NCBI GenBank assembly: GCA_041392855.1
Contig: JAWKLD010000001.1
Coordinates: 129,501-193,500, forward strand
Length of the DNA stretch: 64,000 bases
Reading direction: 5' to 3'
Source: Flavipsychrobacter sp.
GTDB lineage: Bacteria > Bacteroidota > Bacteroidia > Chitinophagales > Chitinophagaceae
Shown here: piece after piece, positions 42,898-51,702 of the stretch
Position numbering within the stretch: the first letter of the stretch is position 1
Layout of the letters: every line of letters starts with the position of its first letter
The notes under the pieces: generated by a model
Seen by the model: the letters and a program-made list of their open reading frames with translations, nothing else
Database searches by the model: none
Told to the model about the DNA's origin: nothing
Position numbers and translations under genes: made by a program

Positions 42898-43564
42898 TGT
42901 AATAACAGCGGTACCAAAACTTTTAGAAAGCCCTTTCGCTCATTCTATAATGAAGAGAGCGCAAGATAAGGGGTTGTTAGAAGTAGTAATTCATGATATA
43001 AGAGATCATACCCCTTATAAGCAAGCACAAATTGACGACTATCAATTTGGCGGTGGTGCAGGTATGGTGCTTATGCCTGAGCCCTTAGCTATATTGATAG
43101 ATAAGCTAAAGGAGGAAAGGAGCTATGATGAGATCATATACATGACCCCGGACGGTATCACTTTTAATCAAAAGCAAGCCAATGCGCTGTCTTTAAAAGG
43201 TAACTTGATCATTATCTGTGGGCACTATAAAGGTATTGATGAGCGGATACGTGAATTATATGTTACGCTGGAGTTGTCGATAGGGGACTATGTATTAAGT
43301 GGTGGTGAGCTGGCCGCAGCAGTGGTGGTAGATGCTATTGGTAGATTGATACCCGGTGTATTGAATAACGAAACATCAGCATTGTCAGATTCTTTTCAGG
43401 ATGGATTGTTAGCTCCGCCTGTGTATACAAGACCCGCAGATTTCAGAGGCCATAAGGTGCCTGAAGTTTTATTAAGTGGTCATGCAAAAAAGATTGATGA
43501 ATGGCGTCAGGAGCAATCGTTAAAACGCACTGAAGAAAGACGACCTGACTTGTATGAGGATTGA
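42887..43564 (+). CDS. trmD: tRNA (guanine-N1)-methyltransferase
   Basis: 225 aa. It methylates G37 of tRNAs using SAM, which prevents frameshifting. Landmarks are MRIDVITAVPKLLESPFAHS, IDDYQFGGGAGMVLMPEPL, the trefoil-knot region IIICGHYKGIDERI and YVLSGGELAAAVVVDAI. Two adjacent ATGs (42884, 42887) are possible; AGGAG at 42873-42877 serves either as ribosome site. It overlaps the end of rimM by 11 bp. rplS, normally next, is displaced by two T9SS cargo genes. Confidence 0.94.
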   Translation: MRIDVITAVPKLLESPFAHSIMKRAQDKGLLEVVIHDIRDHTPYKQAQIDDYQFGGGAGMVLMPEPLAILIDKLKEERSYDEIIYMTPDGITFNQKQANALSLKGNLIIICGHYKGIDERIRELYVTLELSIGDYVLSGGELAAAVVVDAIGRLIPGVLNNETSALSDSFQDGLLAPPVYTRPADFRGHKVPEVLLSGHAKKIDEWRQEQSLKRTEERRPDLYED

Positions 43565-43589
43565 CACATAATTGTCAATTCTAATTTTG
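43561..43589 (+). promoter_or_regulatory. Promoter of the first T9SS cargo gene
   Basis: TTG at 43561-43563 (overlapping the trmD stop), an 18-bp spacer, and TAATTTTG at 43582-43589. It shows that the cargo genes need not depend on the rimM-trmD promoter. Confidence 0.55.
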
Positions 43590-43633
43590 TCCCCCCATAT
43601 ATCACCCCGCCATTTTTTGTAGAGGTAAGCAGG

Positions 43634-43662
43634 TCTATGTTTTTTTGAAGCTAAAACATAGA
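43634..43662 (+). promoter_or_regulatory. 5'-UTR hairpin just before the T9SS cargo gene
   Basis: TCTATGTTTT (43634-43643) pairs with AAAACATAGA (43653-43662) around a 9-base loop, ending 4 bases before the ATG at 43667. There is no T-run after it, so it is not a terminator for trmD. It could stabilise the mRNA or mask the ribosome site. Confidence 0.4.
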
Positions 43663-43666
43663 TACA

Positions 43667-44974
43667 ATGAAAAAAATATTACTGCTATGCTCAGCTTTAT
43701 TATGTGCCGGTGTTTCCATGGCACAGTACAAATGGGTGTCTCTACCCAATGCACCAACCAACGGTGGTAAACAAGATGACATTTACTTTGTAACCCCAAC
43801 TACTGGGTGGAGTATAAATGGCTCAGGAAGAATTTATAAAACTTCAGATGGAGGCAATAGTTGGACAAAACAAATAGATAAGCCCGGCACCTATTTTAGA
43901 TGTGTAGGTTTTATTGATTCCTTAACTGGCTTTGCTGGAAATATCGGTACAGCATATTTTCCCGGCGTAACAGACACTATCCCATTATACAAAACTACAG
44001 ATGGTGGTGTGAATTGGCTGCCTGTAACTAATATCTCAGGACCAACCGTAAAGGGTTTATGTGCAATAGATGTTGTAAATGACAAGGTTGTATACGCTGC
44101 AGGTAGAGTAGGTAGTCCCGTGCACCTTATTAAGTCTACTGATAGTGGAAAAACATGGACCTCAAAAGATATGAGTGCGCATTGTGCTATGATCTTAGAT
44201 CTGAAGTTTTTCGGGCCTGATACAGGTTTTGTTTTTACAGCTAGCGATGCCTCAGTACCTAGTAGTCATGCACAGGTATTATATACTACTGATGGCGGGC
44301 AAACGTTTACTACAGTATATACCTCTTCTCGATTTAATGAGATATGCTGGAAGGCATCTTTCCCATCGCGTAAAACTGGATACCTAACCATACTCAGCTA
44401 CGATCCCCTGAATAATAATAGGTATGTAGCCAAGACTACAGATGGCGGTTTGACATGGACAGATCTACCGCTCGTGAATAATGGCTGTAAAGAATTCGGT
44501 ATTGGTTTCGTGAGCGATCATGTAGGCTGGGTTGGTTCTGACTTGTCGGGGTATGAAACTACAGATGGAGGTGCTACATGGCAATCGAAAAATCTTGGGG
44601 TTTATACTAATAAAATAAGGGTGATACCTGACGGTGCTAACTTTGTGGCTTATGCTATAGGGCGTAATATTTTTAAGCTAAGTGCAGCCAAACCCTCGTC
44701 AATAAATACTGTTGCCAATAGCTCTGGTCAAATAGTGGTATCTCCCAATCCTGTTAATGCTGCATTGAGTATACAGTTGTTAGATGCATCTGCTAACAAG
44801 GAATATACTATTACTGTTTACAATACGCTTGGGGCAAAAATAAAAACAGCTCCATTGCTAATAAACGGAAATGGGAAGGGTACTTTGAATGTGAGTGATC
44901 TCGCAGGAGGTACTTATACAATTGTAGTATCGTCTGGAACAAAGCAATACACTCAAAAAATCCAGATAAAATAA
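43667..44974 (+). CDS. Secreted Ycf48/BNR-repeat protein with T9SS sorting domain
   Basis: 435 aa. Signal peptide ends SMA before QYKW. The body is a beta-propeller of BNR/Ycf48-like repeats, each marked by an Asp-box-like turn: TSDGGNSWT, TTDGGVNWL, STDSGKTWT, TTDGGQTFT, TTDGGLTWT, TTDGGATWQ. The last ~80 residues (IVVSPNPVNAALSIQLLD to YTQKIQIK, with LAGGTYTIVVSSG) are a type A T9SS C-terminal sorting domain. It is predicted to be secreted or surface-anchored by the type IX system. Ligand or role unknown. Confidence 0.85.
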   Translation: MKKILLLCSALLCAGVSMAQYKWVSLPNAPTNGGKQDDIYFVTPTTGWSINGSGRIYKTSDGGNSWTKQIDKPGTYFRCVGFIDSLTGFAGNIGTAYFPGVTDTIPLYKTTDGGVNWLPVTNISGPTVKGLCAIDVVNDKVVYAAGRVGSPVHLIKSTDSGKTWTSKDMSAHCAMILDLKFFGPDTGFVFTASDASVPSSHAQVLYTTDGGQTFTTVYTSSRFNEICWKASFPSRKTGYLTILSYDPLNNNRYVAKTTDGGLTWTDLPLVNNGCKEFGIGFVSDHVGWVGSDLSGYETTDGGATWQSKNLGVYTNKIRVIPDGANFVAYAIGRNIFKLSAAKPSSINTVANSSGQIVVSPNPVNAALSIQLLDASANKEYTITVYNTLGAKIKTAPLLINGNGKGTLNVSDLAGGTYTIVVSSGTKQYTQKIQIK

Positions 44975-44981
44975 AACGGTC

Positions 44982-45935
44982 ATGAAGAAAATTATAGCCT
45001 TAGTTTTTTGTTGGGTATTGGTTTTAAGTGTTCATGCACAGCCTTATTACTTTTCTCGACGTATGGAAACGTATCAGGAAATAACCAATGATACTTCAAT
45101 AGATAATGGCAGAACCTGGGGAGGCGTACAAGGAATTGTTTTGCCCATAGGGTTTACGTACAAATTTATGGGGCAAAATTTTACACAGTTTAGATTGGAG
45201 ACGACTGCTCGTTTGGTATTTGACCCTTCTACCCATTTTTATTATGCCGATGGCTTTGCTGCAGTAGGGATACAAGATAGAGGTTATAGTAAGGGACTGA
45301 ACTTATCGAAAAGGACCTATAAAGTAGAAGGGAGCATAGGGAACAGAATAATGAAGATACAGGTCAAAAATGCAGGTTGTGCTTCCGATACTTCGGTGTT
45401 CATGAACTTTCAACTCTGGCTATATGAAGGCAGTAATGATTTTGAATTGCACATGGGACCAAATAATGTTACTGCCAGTACTTCTTTTGTGCTAGGCCCA
45501 TTGTCAGGGGTTCACCATCTTAAGAGTATTACACCTTTGAATTATGACTACGGGTTAATGGTATATGGTAATACTGCAATGCCAGATGATAGCACATTAT
45601 CATCGTCGGGGGTAGTATTTGATAATTATGAGTTACAAGGATCTCCTGTTGCTAATACAGTGTATAAGTATAGCCTACAACCGCCAACTAGTATTCAAGA
45701 ACCTAGGAGAGATAAGACGGGGCTTATTATCTATCCGACTATTACTACAGGAATGGTATATGCCAAGACTTCTATAGAAGTAGAAAAAGTATCTTTGCTG
45801 GATCTAAATGGTAGTTGTGTTCGGGAGAGTAATGATTATCCTTTGAATATCAATGATTTACCAAATGGTGTATATTGTTTGAAAACTTCTGATAAATCGG
45901 GTAAGACCTTTTTTAGCAGAGTGGTAAAGCAGTAA
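44982..45935 (+). CDS. Secreted protein with T9SS-type C-terminal domain
   Basis: 317 aa with a signal peptide (IIALVFCWVLVLSVHA, cut before QPYYF). The body is beta-rich (RTWGGVQGIVLPIGFTYKFM) with no recognised catalytic motif. The C-terminal ~75 residues (LIIYPTITTGMVYAKTSIE, then LPNGVYCLKTSDKSGKTFFS) follow the pattern of T9SS sorting domains. It is 7 bp after the previous cargo gene, so the two are one operon and probably work together. The function is unknown. Confidence 0.78.
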   Translation: MKKIIALVFCWVLVLSVHAQPYYFSRRMETYQEITNDTSIDNGRTWGGVQGIVLPIGFTYKFMGQNFTQFRLETTARLVFDPSTHFYYADGFAAVGIQDRGYSKGLNLSKRTYKVEGSIGNRIMKIQVKNAGCASDTSVFMNFQLWLYEGSNDFELHMGPNNVTASTSFVLGPLSGVHHLKSITPLNYDYGLMVYGNTAMPDDSTLSSSGVVFDNYELQGSPVANTVYKYSLQPPTSIQEPRRDKTGLIIYPTITTGMVYAKTSIEVEKVSLLDLNGSCVRESNDYPLNINDLPNGVYCLKTSDKSGKTFFSRVVKQ

Positions 45936-45979
45936 ATGAGCTGGATTTGAAAAAATCTACAAACCTTTTGATAAATATT

Positions 45980-46010
45980 TTTGTTGATAAACAAATTACT
46001 ATTACCTTTG
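45980..46010 (+). promoter_or_regulatory. Promoter of rplS
   Basis: TTTG at 45980-45983 (with an adjacent TTG at 45984), a 19-bp spacer, and TACCTTTG at 46003-46010, identical to the infA -7 box. The rplS ATG is 23 bases downstream. Confidence 0.75.
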
Positions 46011-46032
46011 CAGACCCAAAAACTAAGTAAAA

Positions 46033-46392
46033 ATGGAAGCTGTAGCTTTTATACACGAGCAGTTATCTGCTAATAAAGAAATACCTGAGTTTAAAGCAGG
46101 TGACAATGTCACTGTTAACTATAAGATTGTAGAAGGTGCTAAAGAGCGTATTCAGTCGTTTAAGGGTAACGTTATTAAGCGTCAAGGTGTAGGTCATACA
46201 CAAACATTCACTGTACGTAAGATATCTGACGGTATTGGTGTTGAACGTGTGTTCCCTTTATACTCTCCGCATATCGATTCGATCGAGGTGAATAAAAGAG
46301 GTCGTGTACGTCGTGCTAAATTGTACTACCTACGTAGCCGCTTTGGTAAATCTGCTCGTATTAAGGAGAAAATGTACATCTCTAAGAAGTAA
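46033..46392 (+). CDS. rplS: 50S ribosomal protein L19
   Basis: 119 aa, full length. L19 lies at the 30S-50S interface. Signatures are FKAGDNVTVNYKIVEGAKER, IQSFKGNVIKRQG, and the C-terminal VRRAKLYYLRSRFGKSARIK. Codon use shifts to the CGT-rich pattern of the other ribosomal genes. It has its own consensus promoter and strong terminator, so it is a single-gene unit separated from rimM-trmD by the two cargo genes. Confidence 0.97.
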   Translation: MEAVAFIHEQLSANKEIPEFKAGDNVTVNYKIVEGAKERIQSFKGNVIKRQGVGHTQTFTVRKISDGIGVERVFPLYSPHIDSIEVNKRGRVRRAKLYYLRSRFGKSARIKEKMYISKK

Positions 46393-46412
46393 TATTATTT
46401 TTAATATATACG

Positions 46413-46441
46413 AAGCCTCGCTATCAGCGAGGCTTTTTTAT
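46413..46441 (+). terminator. Intrinsic terminator after rplS
   Basis: 10-bp stem AAGCCTCGCT (46413-46422) with AGCGAGGCTT (46426-46435), loop ATC, followed by a T-run. Confidence 0.9.
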
Positions 46442-46496
46442 TGTGAATAGTGGAATAACTAGCAGGGTAGCTACTTTGCTTTAACGTTAGATTGCC

Positions 46497-46504
46497 TTAC
46501 TTTG
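46497..46504 (+). promoter_or_regulatory. -7 element of the glyA promoter
   Basis: TTACTTTG, close to TAnnTTTG, with TTTG (in CTACTTTGC) about 20 bp upstream. It overlaps a possible TTG start at 46502, which is therefore rejected in favour of ATG 46523. Confidence 0.5.
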
Positions 46505-46522
46505 CAGCGAAAATTATACAAA

Positions 46523-47800
46523 ATGCAACGCGATACAGCAATATTTGGATTGATAGATGAAGAATTGGCCCGCCAGAGAAGGGGCTTGGAGCTGATAGCC
46601 TCAGAAAACTTCACAAGTGCTCAGGTGATGGAAGCCATGGGAAGTGTAATGACCAATAAATATGCCGAGGGTTACCCAGGTAGGCGTTATTACGGTGGCT
46701 GTGAAGTCGTAGATAAAAGTGAAACCTTAGCAATAGAAAGAGCGAAAGAAATATTTGGTGTAGCCTATGCTAATGTGCAGCCACATAGTGGTGCACAGGC
46801 CAATGCTGCTGTTATGCTAGCTGCTTTGCAGGCTGGTGATACTATTTTAGGTTTAGACCTTAGCATGGGCGGGCATTTAACGCACGGTTCTCCTGTAAAC
46901 TTCTCAGGTAAGCTGTATAATGCAGTTCACTACGGAGTGAAAAAAGAGGACGGTTTAGTAGATTATGAAGAGCTGGAAGCAAAAGCGCTGGAGCATAAAC
47001 CTAAAATGATCATTTGCGGAGCGTCTGCATATAGTAGAGATTGGGATTATGCACGTATAAGAGCTGTTGCTGATAAAATTGGGGCTTTTGTATTGGCAGA
47101 TATTTCTCACCCTGCAGGTCTTATAGCGAAGGGGCATTTGAGAAGTCCGTTCGATCATTGCCACTTTGTAACAACAACTACACATAAAACGCTAAGAGGT
47201 CCAAGAGGTGGTTTGATATTGATGAAAGAGGATTTTGATAACCCTTGGGGTTTGACCAGTCCCAAAGGTGAGATTCGTAGCATGGGGCATCTAGTAGATA
47301 TGGCAGTATTCCCAGGTACGCAGGGAGGTCCTTTAGAACATGTTATCGCAGCAAAGGCAGTAGCTTTTGGTGAAATATTGAGTGACGACTATACAGCCTA
47401 TGCTAAACAAGTAGTAGCCAATGCGCAGGCGCTGGCAAAGGCTTTCTTGGCAAAGGAGTATGATATTGTGTCTGGTGGTACGGATAATCATTTGCTGCTA
47501 ATAGACCTTAGAAATAAGAACATAAGTGGTAAGAAGGCTGAAAATACATTAGTAAAAGCTGATATTACCTTAAATAAAAACATGGTGCCTTTTGATGACA
47601 GGTCTCCATTTATTACATCAGGTATTAGAGTAGGTGTGGCTGCTATGACGACAAGAGGGCTTAAAGAAGCTGATATGCCTCAAATAGTAGATTGGTTAGA
47701 TAGAGTGCTGATGTCTCCTGACGATGAGCAGGTGATAAGCACAGTAAAGGCTGAGGTGAATAAGTATATGGAACAGTTTCCGCTGTATCCTGAGAAATAG
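46523..47800 (+). CDS. glyA: Serine hydroxymethyltransferase
   Basis: 425 aa from ATG 46523 (MQRDTAIFGLIDEELARQ). This is a PLP enzyme that interconverts serine and glycine and loads one-carbon units onto tetrahydrofolate. Family segments are GLELIASENFTSAQVMEAMG, NKYAEGYPGRRYYGGCEVVD, the PLP-lysine region TTTTHKTLRGPRGGLI and TSGIRVGVAAMTTRGLKEAD. The length is typical. It links functionally with folK and sdaA in the same window, but they are not co-transcribed. A strong terminator follows. Confidence 0.96.
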   Translation: MQRDTAIFGLIDEELARQRRGLELIASENFTSAQVMEAMGSVMTNKYAEGYPGRRYYGGCEVVDKSETLAIERAKEIFGVAYANVQPHSGAQANAAVMLAALQAGDTILGLDLSMGGHLTHGSPVNFSGKLYNAVHYGVKKEDGLVDYEELEAKALEHKPKMIICGASAYSRDWDYARIRAVADKIGAFVLADISHPAGLIAKGHLRSPFDHCHFVTTTTHKTLRGPRGGLILMKEDFDNPWGLTSPKGEIRSMGHLVDMAVFPGTQGGPLEHVIAAKAVAFGEILSDDYTAYAKQVVANAQALAKAFLAKEYDIVSGGTDNHLLLIDLRNKNISGKKAENTLVKADITLNKNMVPFDDRSPFITSGIRVGVAAMTTRGLKEADMPQIVDWLDRVLMSPDDEQVISTVKAEVNKYMEQFPLYPEK

Positions 47801-47819
47801 ACAGAAAAGTTAATATTTC

Positions 47820-47862
47820 ATGCCGTCGTGTAACAATTTTAATAACCACGACGGCATTTTGT
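47820..47862 (+). terminator. Intrinsic terminator after glyA
   Basis: 11-bp GC-rich stem ATGCCGTCGTG (47820-47830) with CACGACGGCAT (47847-47857), 16-base AT-rich loop, followed by TTTGTATTTTT. Confidence 0.85.
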
Positions 47863-47917
47863 ATTTTTACAGATAATATAGGCTCTAGTCTATATTCTTT
47901 TCAATATAAAGCGATTT

Positions 47918-50128
47918 ATGAGCAAGAGATTTTTTCAGGTTATTGGTCTTATTGTGTTGGTAGCCTTGTTGGTTACAGATGCCTCAGCACAAAGAAGAAG
48001 AGATAAGAATAAAAAGGAAGATGTACCGGAAATTAGTATTTACGACGTAGATACATTAATAAAATTGGTGCCATTGAACATGCAGCGTTGGCATGATAAG
48101 ATAGATAGAGTGCAAGAGCAGGTAGACCTCGCAGATGGACGTACAGACGGTCGTATATATTATGCAGAAAATCCTGAGTTGACCAATATGCTTACAGAAG
48201 CCATGCTGAAAGATATTGATCAACTGGAAATTACTATTGAGAATTTACCTACAGATAGTATCGATGCTTTTGCTGAGCGTAATATGAAGATAAGATACTT
48301 GAGAGTAGTGTATGATTTTGTAAAAAGATACACTTCAGACTATAAGATAGATCCTTATTATTATAGAAGAGCATCAACAAATCTTCGCGGCATGATCATC
48401 GCTGATTTTGAAGGGCGTATGAGTGCTTTTGTAAAGGAAAATATCAATATGTATACTTTGGATAACTGCCCTTCTTTGCTGTCAGTAGCGTCTGAAGACA
48501 GAGCATTTATCTATAGGGAAATGGGTAAGCGTGAACCGGAGAAGTTGATAAAACGTTTAGATGAGTTTGCAACACATCCCTACGCTTGTGACATAATAAA
48601 AGAAGCGGCTAAAGTAGTGCCTAGCGAAGTGTTCAACTATGCTTCTTCTACCAACTATAAGTTGAGTAATGCTGTAAGGGCATGCGATGATGCTTTGGTA
48701 CGTACTATTGTACAAATAGCCACATTGTCTAAGTCTCCATTAAAAGCTATGCCGTTTTTAAATGATGTGTATAGAGGTAAAAAGACAATTCCTGAGATCG
48801 ATGCTATAACTGCGGATGAAGACCTGTTTTATCAGAACTTGGTAAGGCTAAAGTTGGAAAATGTAAGTCTTGGCGGAGATACCTACACCAATGAGCTTCA
48901 ATACAGAGGATTGAAGTATGTGAGAGAGATGAATGACCTGCACGAAGAAACAGGGAAGGTGAGGTTTAAATGCATCAATGGTTTTTCTCCAGAAACGTTA
49001 TATTTCATAATGGTCTATGGCCAGGATGAAATTTATACCAGTAGCTTTTTAGGAACGTTCAGTCGAATGCTGGAACGTATGGACTCTACAAAAGGTAATG
49101 AACTGTTGGAAAATGTGCATAAGGATAAGTTTAGAACCTTTTTGCGCATGTGTGCAGGGTACAATACGTTGAGTGAGTTTTTAGCAACCATGGGGCCAGC
49201 TGAGCGTACTGCTGTAATGAAAGAGTTTGTAGGTGGTTTGGAGAAAGGAAAAGAAAACGATCTGGAGGATGCGGTGGATGTTGCCGATGCGTTTGGTAGT
49301 ATTAAGGATACTGTATTGGCAGATTTTTTAAGAACAGAGGTAAAGAAGAACTATGAGCATTCTTACCAGATAAAAAGTAAGAAAGGGGTTATCATATATG
49401 GTTTATTAGCTAGCTTATTTGAGAAGAATAAAAAAGCAGACTATGCTAGAGATGCTATCAGGGTAACATTTGATGATCTGACCAATGATTCAGGAACAGT
49501 GTATGAGCAATTCTATTTTTATGGAGATGAGGATGGTGCTGCTTCTTATAATAGTTTCCTGACCAATTTTAAAAATAAAAAATGGTCTATTACAAAGACG
49601 CAATACTGGACAGAGATTAAATCTTTGGTTGGTAAACCTGTGGTTATTTATGCCAACATGCCTTTGAAAGAACCGGAAGATGAAGTCGCCATAGAAAAAT
49701 TGTGTAGCTACCTTGCTAAAAACAAAATAGAGCCTTCAATTATGGTACACAGAGGGCATAGCTATCACTTGCCACTTACACTAGAGCGATTGGTGAAAAA
49801 AACAAGAGTGGTGATGTTAGGGTCTTGTGGAGGGTATCATAACTTGGCTACAGTGTTAGACAAGTCTCCTGATGCTAATATTATCTCTTCAAAGCAAACG
49901 GGTGCAATGAGTGTGAATGAGCCCATCATTAAAGAAATTAATGATCAATTATTGGAAGGTAAAGATCTGAACTGGATAGATACTTGGAAGAGCTTAGACG
50001 TCTATTTTGCAGATAAGAGAGGTCCTGTCAAAGATATGTTTGACGACTATGTGCCACCACATAAAAACTTAGGTGCAATTTTTATTAAGTCGTACAGAAG
50101 ATTGTTTAATGCTGATCTAGTGAACTAA
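47918..50128 (+). CDS. Secreted protein of unknown function with a candidate His/Cys C-terminal domain
   Basis: 736 aa with a signal peptide (VIGLIVLVALLVTDASA, cut before QRRRD). Residues ~30-560 are mainly helical, including AERNMKIRYLRVVYDFVKRY and FFYGDEDGAASYNSFLTNF. The last ~170 residues alternate strands and helices: WTEIKSLVGKPVVIYANMPL, MVHRGHSYHLPL (His611, 614, 617) and VVMLGSCGGYHNLATVL (Cys637), then ANIISSKQTGAMSVNEPI. A strand ending in HRGH and a later strand ending in SCGG recall clan CD cysteine peptidases (caspase, gingipain, CHAT), but this is inference. It is 2 bp upstream of the PPK2 gene. Confidence 0.7.
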   Translation: MSKRFFQVIGLIVLVALLVTDASAQRRRDKNKKEDVPEISIYDVDTLIKLVPLNMQRWHDKIDRVQEQVDLADGRTDGRIYYAENPELTNMLTEAMLKDIDQLEITIENLPTDSIDAFAERNMKIRYLRVVYDFVKRYTSDYKIDPYYYRRASTNLRGMIIADFEGRMSAFVKENINMYTLDNCPSLLSVASEDRAFIYREMGKREPEKLIKRLDEFATHPYACDIIKEAAKVVPSEVFNYASSTNYKLSNAVRACDDALVRTIVQIATLSKSPLKAMPFLNDVYRGKKTIPEIDAITADEDLFYQNLVRLKLENVSLGGDTYTNELQYRGLKYVREMNDLHEETGKVRFKCINGFSPETLYFIMVYGQDEIYTSSFLGTFSRMLERMDSTKGNELLENVHKDKFRTFLRMCAGYNTLSEFLATMGPAERTAVMKEFVGGLEKGKENDLEDAVDVADAFGSIKDTVLADFLRTEVKKNYEHSYQIKSKKGVIIYGLLASLFEKNKKADYARDAIRVTFDDLTNDSGTVYEQFYFYGDEDGAASYNSFLTNFKNKKWSITKTQYWTEIKSLVGKPVVIYANMPLKEPEDEVAIEKLCSYLAKNKIEPSIMVHRGHSYHLPLTLERLVKKTRVVMLGSCGGYHNLATVLDKSPDANIISSKQTGAMSVNEPIIKEINDQLLEGKDLNWIDTWKSLDVYFADKRGPVKDMFDDYVPPHKNLGAIFIKSYRRLFNADLVN

Positions 50129-50130
50129 AC

Positions 50131-50871
50131 ATGGGTAAAGTATCATTAAAAGAAATGGCTACTAGAGCGCCTAAAGCTTTAGTTAAAGAAGAAATAAAAA
50201 ACGAATTAGCCAATATCCTTGAAGAGTTGGACGAGCTGCAAAATATGCTTTACGCTGAAGGTAAGCATAGTGTACTAGTGGTGTTGCAAGGTATGGATGC
50301 CAGCGGCAAAGATGGCTTGATAAAAAAAGTGTTTGGTAGTCTTAATCCTCATGGTATTCATGTGAAGTCCTACAAAGTACCTACAGAAGAAGAATTTGCT
50401 CATGATTTCTTGTGGAGAATACACAAGCATGCTCCTCAAAAGGGAATGATACAAGTTTTCAATCGCTCGCAGTATGAAGATGTTTTAGTGACTCGTGTAC
50501 ATAGCATGATAGATGACAAGACTGCTTTCAAGAGAATGAAAGCGATCAATGATTTTGAGCAGTTGATAACAGAGCATAATAGCACACAAGTATTAAAGTT
50601 CTACCTACATGTGTCAGAACAAGAGCAGAGAGAACGCTTGAAAGAGCGAATGACCATGCCTAGGAAAATGTGGAAGTACAACAAAAGAGACTTTGTAGAG
50701 GCAGCTTATAGGGAGCAGTACTACAAATGTTATGAGGACGTTTTTGAGAATTGTAATGCCATTCCTTGGCATATTGTCCCTTCTGATCAAAACTGGTATA
50801 AAGCCTACTATGTTGCTAAAAAGCTAAGGGATACCTTGAAGTCCTTAAATATGAAATACCCAACTATTTAA
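50131..50871 (+). CDS. ppk2: Polyphosphate kinase 2 family protein
   Basis: 246 aa, a single PPK2 domain. Walker A is LQGMDASGKDGLIKKVFG (Lys60). The family lid and Walker B region is HDFLWRIHKHAPQKGMIQVF followed by NRSQYEDVLVTRVHS. It phosphorylates nucleoside mono- or diphosphates with polyphosphate; the class (ADP or AMP preferring) cannot be decided by eye. Only 2 bp separates it from the upstream 736-aa secreted protein, so they are co-transcribed although they act in different compartments. The gene converges on the NYN gene, with stops 3 bp apart. Confidence 0.9.
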   Translation: MGKVSLKEMATRAPKALVKEEIKNELANILEELDELQNMLYAEGKHSVLVVLQGMDASGKDGLIKKVFGSLNPHGIHVKSYKVPTEEEFAHDFLWRIHKHAPQKGMIQVFNRSQYEDVLVTRVHSMIDDKTAFKRMKAINDFEQLITEHNSTQVLKFYLHVSEQEQRERLKERMTMPRKMWKYNKRDFVEAAYREQYYKCYEDVFENCNAIPWHIVPSDQNWYKAYYVAKKLRDTLKSLNMKYPTI

Positions 50872-50874
50872 TAG

Positions 50875-51657
50875 CTAGGCTTTTTTCTTAGCTATTTTCT
50901 TTTTGGATTTAGGTCTTGGTTTTAAGCGAAGGTATATCAGTTTTATATTGCCTTTGTCTTGTCGCTCATCGATCTCAAAATTGCTGATGGATTTCATTAA
51001 TAACCCTAGTTTATTAAAACCATAGTTACGGGGGTCAAAGTCTGGTTTCTTTTTGTTGATCAAATTGCCTACATCACCAAGGTAGGCCCAGCCGTCTTCT
51101 TCAGCAAGATCGTTGATGGCATTGGTAAATGTCCGAATGAGTTTTTGGTCTATTTTCTGAATGCTTTCTTTCTCTTGCTTTATAGTGTCTGCATTGTCTT
51201 TTGCTTCAAGGGCATCCTGCTTTAATATTTCCAGGTAGATGAACTTCTCACATGCAGCAATGAAGGGGGAGGGGGTTTTCTTTTCACCGATACCTATTAC
51301 TTTCATTCCTGCTTCTCGCAATCTCAGAGCTAATCTTGTAAAATCACTATCGCTTGATACGATACAAAAACCATCGACACGTTTGCTGTAAAGTATATCC
51401 ATAGCATCAATGATCATCGCAGAGTCTGTTGCATTTTTACCTTTGGTATAGCTATACTGCTGTATTGGTGTAATGGCATTATCCAGCAGTACTTCTTTCC
51501 AAGAGTTCATATGAGGTCTGGTCCAATCGGAGTAGATGCGCTTGTAAGTAGGCGTACCATACTTGGCTATCTCTTCCATGATCTCTTTTACTCCAGAAGC
51601 TGGTACATTATCAGCATCTATAAGTACTGCAAATCGTAGATCCTGTGTGTTGTTCAT
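50875..51657 (-). CDS. NYN (PIN-like) ribonuclease-domain protein with OST-HTH/LOTUS domain
   Basis: 260 aa. The N-terminal NYN/LabA-type PIN domain has the acidic residues in place: RFAVLIDADNVP, NATDSAMIIDAMDIL and CIVSSDSDFTRLALRLRE. The C-terminal ~80 residues (FTNAINDLAEEDGWAYLGDV through NYGFNKLGLLM) form an OST-HTH/LOTUS winged helix. A Lys-rich tail ends the protein. The combination suggests an RNA-binding endoribonuclease in the cytosol. Its RNA target is unknown. Confidence 0.88.
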   Translation of the reverse strand: MNNTQDLRFAVLIDADNVPASGVKEIMEEIAKYGTPTYKRIYSDWTRPHMNSWKEVLLDNAITPIQQYSYTKGKNATDSAMIIDAMDILYSKRVDGFCIVSSDSDFTRLALRLREAGMKVIGIGEKKTPSPFIAACEKFIYLEILKQDALEAKDNADTIKQEKESIQKIDQKLIRTFTNAINDLAEEDGWAYLGDVGNLINKKKPDFDPRNYGFNKLGLLMKSISNFEIDERQDKGNIKLIYLRLKPRPKSKKKIAKKKA

Positions 51658-51702
51658 ATGCTTGAATGTAGGTAAAAAAATAATAAGGTATTGTTAATGA
51701 AA

